Assembly (NCBI RefSeq): GCF_000315015.1
Contig: NZ_BAEP01000029.1
Span: 1 to 64,000 of the forward strand
Source of the DNA: Paraglaciecola mesophila KMM 241
GTDB taxonomy: Bacteria > Pseudomonadota > Gammaproteobacteria > Enterobacterales > Alteromonadaceae
Direction: 5' to 3'
Length of the DNA stretch: 64,000 bases
Under the pieces are notes generated by a model, which saw only the letters and a list, made by a program, of their open reading frames with translations, searched no databases and was not told the origin of the DNA. The position numbers were made by a program, and so were the translations under genes. Shown one piece after another: positions 37,712 to 46,264 of the stretch (its first letter is position 1; each line of letters starts with the position of its first letter).

Positions 37712-39895
37712 GTGATGCAAGCACAGCCGCAAAAACACTTTTCAACCTGTACCTTATGCGAAGCAATGTGTGGCATTGAAGTGACCACGGTGGAGCGGGA
37801 AATCATTTCTATTGCTGGCGACAAAAAGAACCCATTTAGCGAAGGTCATGTATGCCCCAAAGCAGCTGCTCTTAAAGATTTATACGATGACCCACAGCGT
37901 TTACGTCAACCTATGCGTAAAACAGCTGCAGGCTTCGAGCCTATTAGCTGGGAAGAAGCACTAGATACGGTCGCCGAAAAATTACATGGCATTCAACATG
38001 AGCACGGCAACGATGCAGTAGGGGTCTACTTAGGTAACCCAAATGCGCACAATATGGGCAGCATCTTATTTGGCCCATACTTCTATCGCGCTTTGAACAC
38101 CCATAATCGCTATTCCGCGACCTCTGTTGACCAATTACCTCACCATATTGTGAGTCGTCAAATGTTTGGCCATCAGCTGCAAATTCCCATAGGCGATATT
38201 GATAACACTGATTATTTTATGATCATAGGGGGCAACCCTTTAGCTTCAAACGGCAGTATTATGACCGTGCCGCACATCAAACGTCGCTTAAAAGCGATCC
38301 AAAAACGTGGCGGAAAGGTAGTGGTGATCGATCCTAAAAAGTCAGAAACAGCAGACATAAGTTGTGACCATCACTTTATTAAACCAGGTAGTGATGTATT
38401 GCTGATGTTAGCCATGGTGCATACGTTATTTGGCAAAGGATTAGTGGATGCCGCAGAGTTACTAGCGCACGCTCCGGATCTACTGCAGGTTGAAGCATAT
38501 GTAAAACCCTATTCACCCGAACGAGTAGCAAAGCGAGTAGGGATAAGCAGCGAAGAAATAGAAACGATGGTGAGTGAGTTTTGCGCAGCAAACTCGGCTT
38601 TCTGTTACGGCAGGATGGGGGCGAGCGTTCAGGTATTTGGCACGCTGACTCAGTACCTTATTATGCTGTTTAACATGCTAACGGGTAATTTTAACCGCCG
38701 CGGCGGAATGATGTTCACTCAGCCTGCGGCAGATACGTTACCTCACTCTGGGCGCGGTACCATGGGAAAGTACAGCTCGCGTGTACGTAACTTGCCAGCC
38801 TTTGCGGGGGAATATCCTGTGGCTGCATTGTCAGAGGAAATAACCACCCCGGGGGAAGGTCAAATAAAAGCCATGGTCATAGGCGGGGGCAACCCGGTAC
38901 TCACCACTACAAATGGCAAACAGCTAGATAAAGCCTTTGAGCAATTAGAGTTTGTAGCGGCGGTAGATTTCTACATTACCGAAACGAGTCGCCACGCAGA
39001 TATCATTTTGCCACCCGTAACCGCGTTAGAGCGGGATCATTATGATGTGGTATTTCATAATTTCGCCGTGCGTAACAGTGCGAAATTTTCACCTGCATTA
39101 TTTAGCCAACCAGAGGATACCAAAACAGATTGGCAGATTTACTTAGGGTTGGCTGAACGTATAGATAAGCTCAACGGCAAAGCCACTGAGCACTACGCTA
39201 AACTTTGGGAAAAAGAGCCAACAGGCGTGGTTGACGACATGCTCAAATCCGGTCGCTACGCCAATGGCGAGCACAATGTTAGTATTCAAACCTTGCGCGA
39301 CCAGCCTCATGGCATCGATTTAGGCCCGTTACAACCTGAGTTACCCGGGGCTATTTACCACGATGATAAGAAAATCAGCATGGCGTTTGATTACTTTATG
39401 GCTGACTTACCAAGAGTTGAGCAGCACTTTTTCAGTGATTCATCTCCCCTAAATGCTCGTACAGCAGATACACTAGATTTGATTGGTCGCCGCCACTTGA
39501 AATCAAATAACTCTTGGCTACATAACAGCCCAAGAATGATGAAAGGCGTGAAGAGCAATCAAAAAGGACAAAACCCCCGTTGTAGCGCACAAATACATCC
39601 AGATGATGCAGCGCGCTTTAATATTCAAGATGGGCAGTTTATCACTGTCACGTCCAGGGTAGGCCAAGTGGAAATTACCGCTGAGTTAACTGAAAAGATC
39701 ATGCCTGGCGTTATCTCTATTCCCCATGGCTGGGGTCACAATAAAGCGGGTAGTAGCTGGTCGTTAGCAGAGCAACACAGTGGCGTAAGCGTTAACGATT
39801 TAACCGACGAAATGTGCCTGGATGAATTGTCTGGCAATGCAGTGCTTAACGGTGTGCCAGTTACTATCGCGGCGCTTGAAAGCCCGCTAGAATAA
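37712..39895 (+). CDS. Molybdopterin-dependent oxidoreductase with N-terminal [4Fe-4S] site
   Basis: The 727-residue protein belongs to the DMSO-reductase/formate-dehydrogenase-like superfamily. The N-terminus holds the iron-sulfur motif C-x2-C-x3-C (CTLCEAMC) with a fourth Cys in GHVCPKA. The molybdopterin-binding regions include GNPNAHNMGS, IGGNPLASNGS and VIGGGNPVLTT. A C-terminal dinucleotide-binding domain carries ARFNIQDGQFITVTSRVG and HGWGHNKAG. No Tat signal is visible, so it is probably cytoplasmic. Starts at GTG 37712 or ATG 37715 both have AGGA upstream. No partner subunit is adjacent, so the electron donor or acceptor and substrate are unknown. Confidence 0.88.
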   Translation: MMQAQPQKHFSTCTLCEAMCGIEVTTVEREIISIAGDKKNPFSEGHVCPKAAALKDLYDDPQRLRQPMRKTAAGFEPISWEEALDTVAEKLHGIQHEHGNDAVGVYLGNPNAHNMGSILFGPYFYRALNTHNRYSATSVDQLPHHIVSRQMFGHQLQIPIGDIDNTDYFMIIGGNPLASNGSIMTVPHIKRRLKAIQKRGGKVVVIDPKKSETADISCDHHFIKPGSDVLLMLAMVHTLFGKGLVDAAELLAHAPDLLQVEAYVKPYSPERVAKRVGISSEEIETMVSEFCAANSAFCYGRMGASVQVFGTLTQYLIMLFNMLTGNFNRRGGMMFTQPAADTLPHSGRGTMGKYSSRVRNLPAFAGEYPVAALSEEITTPGEGQIKAMVIGGGNPVLTTTNGKQLDKAFEQLEFVAAVDFYITETSRHADIILPPVTALERDHYDVVFHNFAVRNSAKFSPALFSQPEDTKTDWQIYLGLAERIDKLNGKATEHYAKLWEKEPTGVVDDMLKSGRYANGEHNVSIQTLRDQPHGIDLGPLQPELPGAIYHDDKKISMAFDYFMADLPRVEQHFFSDSSPLNARTADTLDLIGRRHLKSNNSWLHNSPRMMKGVKSNQKGQNPRCSAQIHPDDAARFNIQDGQFITVTSRVGQVEITAELTEKIMPGVISIPHGWGHNKAGSSWSLAEQHSGVSVNDLTDEMCLDELSGNAVLNGVPVTIAALESPLE

Positions 39896-39911
39896 TTGCT
39901 AGATAAAAAAA

Positions 39912-39948
39912 CGGCTCACTTTACCCTTTAGTGTGAGCCGGGCTTTTT
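39912..39948 (+). terminator. Rho-independent terminator (probably bidirectional)
   Basis: The perfect 8-bp stem CGGCTCAC / GTGAGCCG has a 13-nt loop and is followed by GGCTTTTT. It is preceded by AAAAAAA, so it can also act for the convergent RND gene ending at 39999. Confidence 0.88.
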
Positions 39949-39998
39949 CATTTTAATCAAGCATAACGGTTACTTTTTATATTGATGACAGGTCCTAT

Positions 39999-42900
39999 TT
40001 ACTCGGCGCTGGCTAATTCTTCTCGGGAAACTCTGAAAAACGCAGCGTAGAGCACAGGCACCGCGCCTAACGTTAGTACTGTACCCACAGCGAGACCAAA
40101 AGCAATCACACACGCCATGCCATAAAAAAGTGGGTCGTGGCTGAGTATTAATGGCAGTAGCCCCGCTACGGTAGTAATGGTGGTCATAGCAATGGGCCGT
40201 ACCCGAGTAATACAGGCATTCACTATGGCATCGTAATCAGACGCGCCGTCACGTCGCTCAATATCAATTCTATCAATCAACACAATTGCGTTATTGATGA
40301 TAATCCCCGCTAAGCTGTACAAGCCTAAAGTCACCATAAAACCGAACGGTGCAAACATAACGCTTAAGCCCAGTACCGCACCAATAAAGGACAAAGGCAT
40401 GGTCAATACAATAATGCCTGCACGCCTAAATGAGTTAAATTGCGCCACTAACAAGATCAGAATCAACCCTAATACCATTGGCATGCTTGCGCTAAGCGCC
40501 TGTTGCGCTTCTTGTGATTGCACGATAACACCGTCATATTCGATGTAATGATTTAACGGTAGCCCAGCGGCTAATTTTTGAATATCTGCATCGATTATCG
40601 CTTTTAAATCTTCTGCGGCCATACGGCTATTTCTTGCTTCAACGCTGACTGTAGTAAACATGTCCTCCCGCTGAATGATCGAGTATTGGTTCACCGGTGA
40701 GAACTCAGCTACCTGAAATAACGGAATGGCTTTGCCTGTCGCTTGTGAAAACACATTCAATGAGCGTAAACGGTCTAAATTGTGTCTCTCAGCATCACTG
40801 GCCCTAAACATGATAGGGATGATGTCGTCTTCTTCACGAAACTCTGTGACTGCAGCTCCTGAGAAATACGCTTGCAAAGAATTGGCGATGTCTTGTGAGG
40901 TGACTGATGCGCGGCGAGCACGTTGCTGGTCGACCCGCACTTCAATCTTAGCGATCATGCTTTCCCAGTCATTGCGGATGTCCCGAGTATCTGGTACATC
41001 ATAGAGCAGATCCATAACCTCTTGTGCTTTTTGATAGATCACGTCTTTGTCTGGGCCCTTAACTTGAATTTTAATAGTTTTTGAGTCAGACGGACCTAAG
41101 AACATCTTTTTAGCCCGTACAGAAATATTCACAAAATGGTTTTCCAGATCTTCATCAAGCTTAATCGCTAACGCGGCGATGTCGTTCTCTGGTTTAATAT
41201 TGAGCACCATAAAGGCCTTATTCTCGGCGGGGTCCTCAGGGCTCAAAGACAATACAAAGCGAGGCCCACTAAAACCGACATAAGCAGAATGACTTTCAAT
41301 AAAATCATAACCTGATTCGTTATCAAGCCAGTCCATAATATTGCGCATTTGAGTGTTAGTTTGTCGCTCAGATGTGCCGCTGGGTAAATCGATGTTAATG
41401 ATCAATTGATTACGATCAGATTCAGGAAAAAACTGCTTAGGTATGATTTTCATGGCGAATACGGATGCGATTAATAGTGCGAATAGCGTGCCCATAAAGA
41501 GCAATTTATAGCGCAGTATCAGGTGCAGAAACGACTCATAACGCCCTGTGACTTTCTTTGAAGCCAAGGCATCAGCACCGCCTTGGGGCTCATCGACTTT
41601 GATAAAGTGATAACACAGCAAGGGTGTGACGCACAGAGCCAGCACCCAGCTGGTCAATAAGGTGATCAAGATAACCAAGGATACCGAACGTGTGTACTCC
41701 CCAGCAACGTGCTCAGCGAGCATCAGGGGTAAGAAAAACAAAATTGTCGTCGCGGATGAACTGAGTAACGGCACGGCCAGTTCTTTACCACCTTGAGTCA
41801 TGGCCTTGAAACGCTCTTCGCCATCCTCTAGACGTCGTTTGAAGTCTTCAGCGATAACAATGCCATTATCCACTAGCAAACCTAAGGCGATGATGAGTGT
41901 GGCCAGACTCATTCGCTCTAAACGAATGTCAAAAATTTGCATAATGGTTAAGGTAGAAAGCATAACAAAAGGAACTATCGTGCCAACGATTAGACCAGTA
42001 CGCATGCCTAGGAAAAGCACCACTACAATCAACACGATAATGAGCGTTTGCAGTACGTTCATAGATACACCTTGAACGGTTTTTTCCACTTGCTCTGCTT
42101 GGTACGTGGCGATATGCAGTTGATACCCGACAGGCAGGGAGCTTTCAAGTTGTTCAATGGCGGCTTTAAGGCGAGGGGCGTATTCCAAAATGTTGTATTC
42201 AGGCAACATAGAAATGGCAAAAACAATCGCTTGCTCACCATTGAAGTAAGCTAAATCATCTGGTGGGTCAATGTAACCTCGATTAAGCGTGGCAATATCA
42301 CTAAGGGCTATGGATTCCTGTGTACCTGGTATCGTTATGTAGGTCTCCGCTAAATCCTCAAGGCTACTAAAATTACCTGTAGGCTCGATTATAAACGACA
42401 GCAAGCCCGTATCAATTTGCCCCCCTGAGCTAATAATATTCTGGGTTTGTAACGCGCTCATTAAGGCGTTAGGGGAAATGCCTAATTGAGAGAGCCTTGC
42501 ATTAGAGGTTTCTAAATAAATTCGCTCGTCTTGTACCCCTAGTAACTCAATTTTCTTAGTACCTTTTACCGCATACAAGGTATCTCGCGTGTGCTTTGAA
42601 ATATCGAACATCTGGCTTAAGTCAAAACCGTCTGCGGTGAGGGCCAATGTTAAGACCGACACATCACCAAACTCATCGTTCACATAGGGAGTACTGGTTC
42701 CTTCTGGAAGTGAGGCTTGTGCTTGTGCCACCTTGTTGCGCACGTCTTGCCATATTGCATCTAAGTTAAAGTAACGGTCGTATATTTCTACGTGAATCAC
42801 CGATAAGCCGGTAGACGAAGAGGAGCGTAGTTTTTCTACTTCGGGTATTTTGCGAATCTCTTCCTCTAGCGTTTTGGTGATCAATAGTTCGACGCGATCA

Positions 42901-43067
42901 GGCGACATACCTGGGTACGCAGTACTCACAATCGCTTCACGAATAGTGATGCTTGGGTCTTCACGCGCAGGTAAAGTGAAGTAGGAGATGACGCCATTGA
43001 TAAGTAAAATAGCGACGATCATCAGTACCAATTTCTGATGTTTAAAGGAAAATTCCGTAAGATTCAT
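39999..43067 (-). CDS. RND efflux permease (AcrB family)
   Basis: The 1022-residue inner-membrane pump has the 12-helix RND layout with two large periplasmic loops. Visible features are the N-terminal LPAREDPSITIREA, helix 4 with the proton-relay Asp in GLLVDNGIVIAED, and the C-terminal ITRVRPIAMTTITTVAGLLP. It follows its membrane-fusion partner by 12 bp. The relay motif is VDN rather than the VDD of AcrB, as in many RND relatives. Substrates are unknown. An outer-membrane channel is not encoded nearby. Confidence 0.92.
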   Translation of the reverse strand: MNLTEFSFKHQKLVLMIVAILLINGVISYFTLPAREDPSITIREAIVSTAYPGMSPDRVELLITKTLEEEIRKIPEVEKLRSSSSTGLSVIHVEIYDRYFNLDAIWQDVRNKVAQAQASLPEGTSTPYVNDEFGDVSVLTLALTADGFDLSQMFDISKHTRDTLYAVKGTKKIELLGVQDERIYLETSNARLSQLGISPNALMSALQTQNIISSGGQIDTGLLSFIIEPTGNFSSLEDLAETYITIPGTQESIALSDIATLNRGYIDPPDDLAYFNGEQAIVFAISMLPEYNILEYAPRLKAAIEQLESSLPVGYQLHIATYQAEQVEKTVQGVSMNVLQTLIIVLIVVVLFLGMRTGLIVGTIVPFVMLSTLTIMQIFDIRLERMSLATLIIALGLLVDNGIVIAEDFKRRLEDGEERFKAMTQGGKELAVPLLSSSATTILFFLPLMLAEHVAGEYTRSVSLVILITLLTSWVLALCVTPLLCYHFIKVDEPQGGADALASKKVTGRYESFLHLILRYKLLFMGTLFALLIASVFAMKIIPKQFFPESDRNQLIINIDLPSGTSERQTNTQMRNIMDWLDNESGYDFIESHSAYVGFSGPRFVLSLSPEDPAENKAFMVLNIKPENDIAALAIKLDEDLENHFVNISVRAKKMFLGPSDSKTIKIQVKGPDKDVIYQKAQEVMDLLYDVPDTRDIRNDWESMIAKIEVRVDQQRARRASVTSQDIANSLQAYFSGAAVTEFREEDDIIPIMFRASDAERHNLDRLRSLNVFSQATGKAIPLFQVAEFSPVNQYSIIQREDMFTTVSVEARNSRMAAEDLKAIIDADIQKLAAGLPLNHYIEYDGVIVQSQEAQQALSASMPMVLGLILILLVAQFNSFRRAGIIVLTMPLSFIGAVLGLSVMFAPFGFMVTLGLYSLAGIIINNAIVLIDRIDIERRDGASDYDAIVNACITRVRPIAMTTITTVAGLLPLILSHDPLFYGMACVIAFGLAVGTVLTLGAVPVLYAAFFRVSREELASAE

Positions 43068-43079
43068 AGTGCCCAGCCG

Positions 43080-44303
43080 TTAGTTGAAGCGCTTTACATT
43101 GGCATCGAGCAAGGTCACTTTCTGACCATCTCGCAGAAAGGACACACCCGCGATAGCGATAATTTCCTGTGCTTTTAGGCCCTTAGCGATAAAGACCTCA
43201 TTGCCTAAAATGTTGCTAGCCACTACGTCTCGTTTAGAAACAGTTTGCGTTGCATCGTCATAAACAAATACAAACTTGGTTTGATTCAAGCCAGCACCTA
43301 ACGCTGACACAGGAATGATCATGGTTTCTTTCGTCGCTAAATCTGCGCCATTCATCTGACCGCCAATATTTTTGTCTTTAGCTGTTTGGTCCTCAACAGT
43401 TTGGCCCTCAGTGCTTTGAGCATTTCCCACTTGGGTCAAGGCGTTTTCATATGTTTCATTGATATAGGTGATGTCTACCTCGGCCGTCATTCCCGCACGC
43501 AGTTGAGGTGAACTGCCATTTAATACCATAGTGATAGGGAATGCATTTGCGGTTTCAGCCCGGGTACCAACTTCGGTGATAACCCCCGTAAGTTCGACAT
43601 TTGGCGCTGCGGGAAAACGCACAGGAACAATCATGCCATCAGATAATTGTTGAATTAAACTCTCAGGTACTGACACATGAACTTCAAGACCGCCGTGACC
43701 TTCAACTTCAAATACACTTTGCCCCGGAGAAATTTGCTGCGATGGCTCAATCATACGTTTAGTGATAACGCCATCGTAGGGGGCTTGAAGTGTGCTGTCC
43801 TGTCTGTCTTTGGTGGCAAGCTCAAGCTGACTTTTAGCGACTTCAACGTTGCTTAAGGCAGATTTATACGCTGCTTCTGCGTTGTCAAAACCAGACTTAG
43901 ATACCAATCCTTGTTCAACTAGTTCTTTATAGCGCTGGTACTCGTTTTCAGCTTCGTTCAGTGCAGAGCTAGCTTGGGCATACTTCGCTTGAGCGGATTG
44001 AAAATTAAGATTAAAACTGCGCTGGTCAAGGGTGGCTAGCACTTGGCCTTTAGTTATTTTCTGGCCTAAATTGACCGATACACCGTCGACTTTACCGCCA
44101 ACTAAAAAGCTTAGTGACGCTTTTTCAATCGCGGCAGTGGCTCCGGCTAATCTGCGCACTTGGGTCAAATCATGTGTTTTCACCTTTGCCCAGGCGATAG
44201 GCCGAATGACTTCATGCTTAACCTCTGATTGCTCAGAACAAGCGGTGAGCATAAAGAGTATGGCCAGTACTAGGCTGCTAAATAAATGTGTCGATTTGTT
44301 CAC
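43080..44303 (-). CDS. RND membrane-fusion protein (lipoprotein)
   Basis: The 407-residue periplasmic adaptor has a lipobox (LTAC near residue 22), a coiled-coil hairpin (about 105-170) flanked by lipoyl halves (VGGKVDGVSVNLGQKITKGQ, then LQAPYDGVITKRMI), and a beta-barrel domain (VRFPAAPNVELTGVITEVG). A Gln/Thr/Gly-rich insertion (about residues 288-315) interrupts the barrel region. It starts at GTG 44303, with AGGA seven bases upstream. It is first in an operon with the RND permease. Confidence 0.9.
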   Translation of the reverse strand: MNKSTHLFSSLVLAILFMLTACSEQSEVKHEVIRPIAWAKVKTHDLTQVRRLAGATAAIEKASLSFLVGGKVDGVSVNLGQKITKGQVLATLDQRSFNLNFQSAQAKYAQASSALNEAENEYQRYKELVEQGLVSKSGFDNAEAAYKSALSNVEVAKSQLELATKDRQDSTLQAPYDGVITKRMIEPSQQISPGQSVFEVEGHGGLEVHVSVPESLIQQLSDGMIVPVRFPAAPNVELTGVITEVGTRAETANAFPITMVLNGSSPQLRAGMTAEVDITYINETYENALTQVGNAQSTEGQTVEDQTAKDKNIGGQMNGADLATKETMIIPVSALGAGLNQTKFVFVYDDATQTVSKRDVVASNILGNEVFIAKGLKAQEIIAIAGVSFLRDGQKVTLLDANVKRFN

Positions 44304-44363
44304 GTGTTCATCCTAGAAAATGAGATTTTTACGGTTAACTTAATCATAAATATTTTGCATTTA

Positions 44364-44375
44364 GTTACGCGTAAC
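44364..44375. promoter_or_regulatory. Perfect palindrome GTTACGCGTAAC, candidate operator of the MFP-RND operon
   Basis: The 12-bp perfect palindrome extends to 18 bp with one mismatched pair (TTA...CAA flanks). It lies 60 bp upstream of the membrane-fusion start codon, where a TetR-type repressor of an efflux operon would bind. No regulator gene is adjacent. Confidence 0.45.
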
Positions 44376-44548
44376 CAATGTGCGTCATTAAAATCAGCAT
44401 GTGTCTAATATGCCTTCACTATATGTAACGCTCCATAAATCGCCAACTTAATGCGTGAGAAATATGTTTTGGCTAAACCACAGGCTTTGATATAAAGCAG
44501 AGTTCTACGGGCGCTGTGCCTAACCAGGCTCAACGGCCTTTGCGGCGC

Positions 44549-45139
44549 TTACTGCTCCTGTGATTGCGATTTATTTAGCACACTCGTTCTATTATTGGTG
44601 TCGCGACTCGCGACAATCACTTGGTCACCATATTGAGTGTTGTTTGATTTCGCGAGTCTGTCATAAAGTAATACGTTTACCGTCGCTGCTAAGTTCATAC
44701 AGCCTTTAGTCGGCACATACACCACATGCTGGCACCTATCCAAAACGCTTTGCTCAATAGAGCCATCTTCTGGTCCGAACACATAATAGGCATGTTTAGG
44801 GTGATTGAAGTGAGGCAATGGGGTTGCTCCCTCGACTAACTCCACGGCCACCATGTCCATGCCGGGCGAAGGCTCAGGTGTGTCTACCTGTTCAACTGGA
44901 ATATTTAAACCGACATTTTTAGTATCGGTATTGAACGCCCGAGCGCGCGCGTAGCGCTCACCTGTGTAGTAGATGGTATCAGCGCCATAACAACCGGCTG
45001 CACGCAGAATACTGCCCATATTTTGTGGGCTTTTTGGATTAATGATGCACAGGGCGACACTGGGCTTTTTAACTTCCTTGCAGACCGCTGTGTGACTTTT
45101 GATGGTGCCTTGGTTTTTGCTATCAGTATTATTTTGCAT
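44549..45139 (-). CDS. SpoU/TrmH-family RNA 2'-O-methyltransferase
   Basis: The 196-residue protein has the SPOUT fold motifs: PKSPQNMGSILRAAGCYGAD (motif 1), VFGPEDGSI (motif 2) and VPTKGCMNLAATVNVLLYDRL (motif 3). It would transfer a methyl group from S-adenosylmethionine to a ribose 2'-OH of tRNA or rRNA. The N-terminal 25 residues are polar and not conserved. It lies 17 bp downstream of the YghZ-like reductase on the same strand and may be co-transcribed with it. The target nucleotide cannot be read from sequence. Confidence 0.87.
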   Translation of the reverse strand: MQNNTDSKNQGTIKSHTAVCKEVKKPSVALCIINPKSPQNMGSILRAAGCYGADTIYYTGERYARARAFNTDTKNVGLNIPVEQVDTPEPSPGMDMVAVELVEGATPLPHFNHPKHAYYVFGPEDGSIEQSVLDRCQHVVYVPTKGCMNLAATVNVLLYDRLAKSNNTQYGDQVIVASRDTNNRTSVLNKSQSQEQ

Positions 45140-45156
45140 TTCTGTGGATATTTCCG

Positions 45157-46173
45157 TTAACCCGCTAATATCTGGTCAATGTTAGCAAGTTGCTCTGGGC
45201 TAAAATGTAAGTTGTTCAAAGCGGTTACGCAGTCTTCAATTTGCTCCACTCGGCTAGCGCCAATAATTGCAGAGGTCACAGCCTGGGGTTGCAGTACCCA
45301 AGCCAGTGCAAGCTGCGCTAAACTCTGGTTGCGCTCAATGGCTATTTCGTTGAGTTGTTGCACCCTTGCTATTTTGTCTTGGGAGATATGGTCAGCGCTC
45401 AGATGGATTTGCTCTGCGCGCGAAGCGCGTGAGCCCTCAGGGATACCCCTAAGATACTTATTGGTTAGGAAGCCCTGAGCTAATGGGGAAAACACTACTG
45501 AACCAACGCCGTTGTCGGTAAGCACATCTGTCAAACCATCTTCAATCCAACGGTTAAACATATTGTAGCGTGGCTGATGTACCAAAAGTGGGGTGCCTAA
45601 ATCATTGAGAATAGCGATAGCCTGTTGAGTTTGCTCGGCGCTGTAATTTGAAATACCCACATACAGAGCACGCCCTGAGCGGACTATGGTGTCTAATGCT
45701 TGCATGGTTTCTTCCAAGGGTGTGTCTGGGTCAAAGCGATGAGAATAAAACACGTCAAAGTATTCAAGCCCCGTGCGCTTTAAGCTTTGGTCACAGCTGG
45801 CAAGCAAATATTTACGTGAGCCGCCAATGCCAAACGGGCCAGGCCACATGTCGTAACCTGCTTTACTCGATATGAGTAACTCGTCGCGATAGGGTGCTAA
45901 GCCCTGTTTCAATATCTTGCCAAAGGTCGATTCCGCAGAGCCGTAGGGAGGGCCATAATTGTTGGCTAAATCAAAATGATTGATCCCCAAGTCAAACGCT
46001 TTGTGCACCATTGCTTGAGCATTGCTGAATGTATCGACTTCGCCAAAATTTTGCCATAAACCTAAGGATAAACGAGGTAGTTGAATACCGCTTTTACCAC
46101 AACGTTTGTAGGGCATATCTTGGTAGCGCGCTTCGCTGGGTAGATAGGTAGGGTTTGGCTGATGGGTGATCAT
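45157..46173 (-). CDS. gpr: Aldo/keto reductase, YghZ/Gpr-type (L-glyceraldehyde 3-phosphate reductase)
   Basis: The 338-residue protein strongly resembles E. coli YghZ/Gpr: YKRCGKSGIQLPRLSLGLW, HFDLANNYGPPYGSAE, SSKAGYDMWPGPFG, GGSRKYLLASCDQSLKR and FYSHRFDPDTPLEETM. The catalytic Asp, Tyr, Lys and His of aldo/keto reductases are present. YghZ reduces toxic L-glyceraldehyde 3-phosphate and methylglyoxal with NADPH. The start agrees with the family. A SpoU methyltransferase gene follows 17 bp downstream. Confidence 0.9.
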   Translation of the reverse strand: MITHQPNPTYLPSEARYQDMPYKRCGKSGIQLPRLSLGLWQNFGEVDTFSNAQAMVHKAFDLGINHFDLANNYGPPYGSAESTFGKILKQGLAPYRDELLISSKAGYDMWPGPFGIGGSRKYLLASCDQSLKRTGLEYFDVFYSHRFDPDTPLEETMQALDTIVRSGRALYVGISNYSAEQTQQAIAILNDLGTPLLVHQPRYNMFNRWIEDGLTDVLTDNGVGSVVFSPLAQGFLTNKYLRGIPEGSRASRAEQIHLSADHISQDKIARVQQLNEIAIERNQSLAQLALAWVLQPQAVTSAIIGASRVEQIEDCVTALNNLHFSPEQLANIDQILAG

Positions 46174-46211
46174 AACAACTCGATTGGCAAAATTTTCGAT
46201 AGCCTAAACCA

Positions 46212-46254
46212 AAGCCTTTAAATTCTCAATTTATGTATGAAAATTCAAAGGCTT
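46212..46254 (-). terminator. Hairpin after the RND-RND operon, candidate terminator
   Basis: AAGCCTTT and AAAGGCTT pair perfectly, and the stem continues inward with few mismatches to an A/T-rich loop. On the minus strand it is followed by TTGGTTTA. It lies just after the last RND gene, which ends at 46265. Confidence 0.5.
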
Positions 46255-46264
46255 CACCGCCAGG

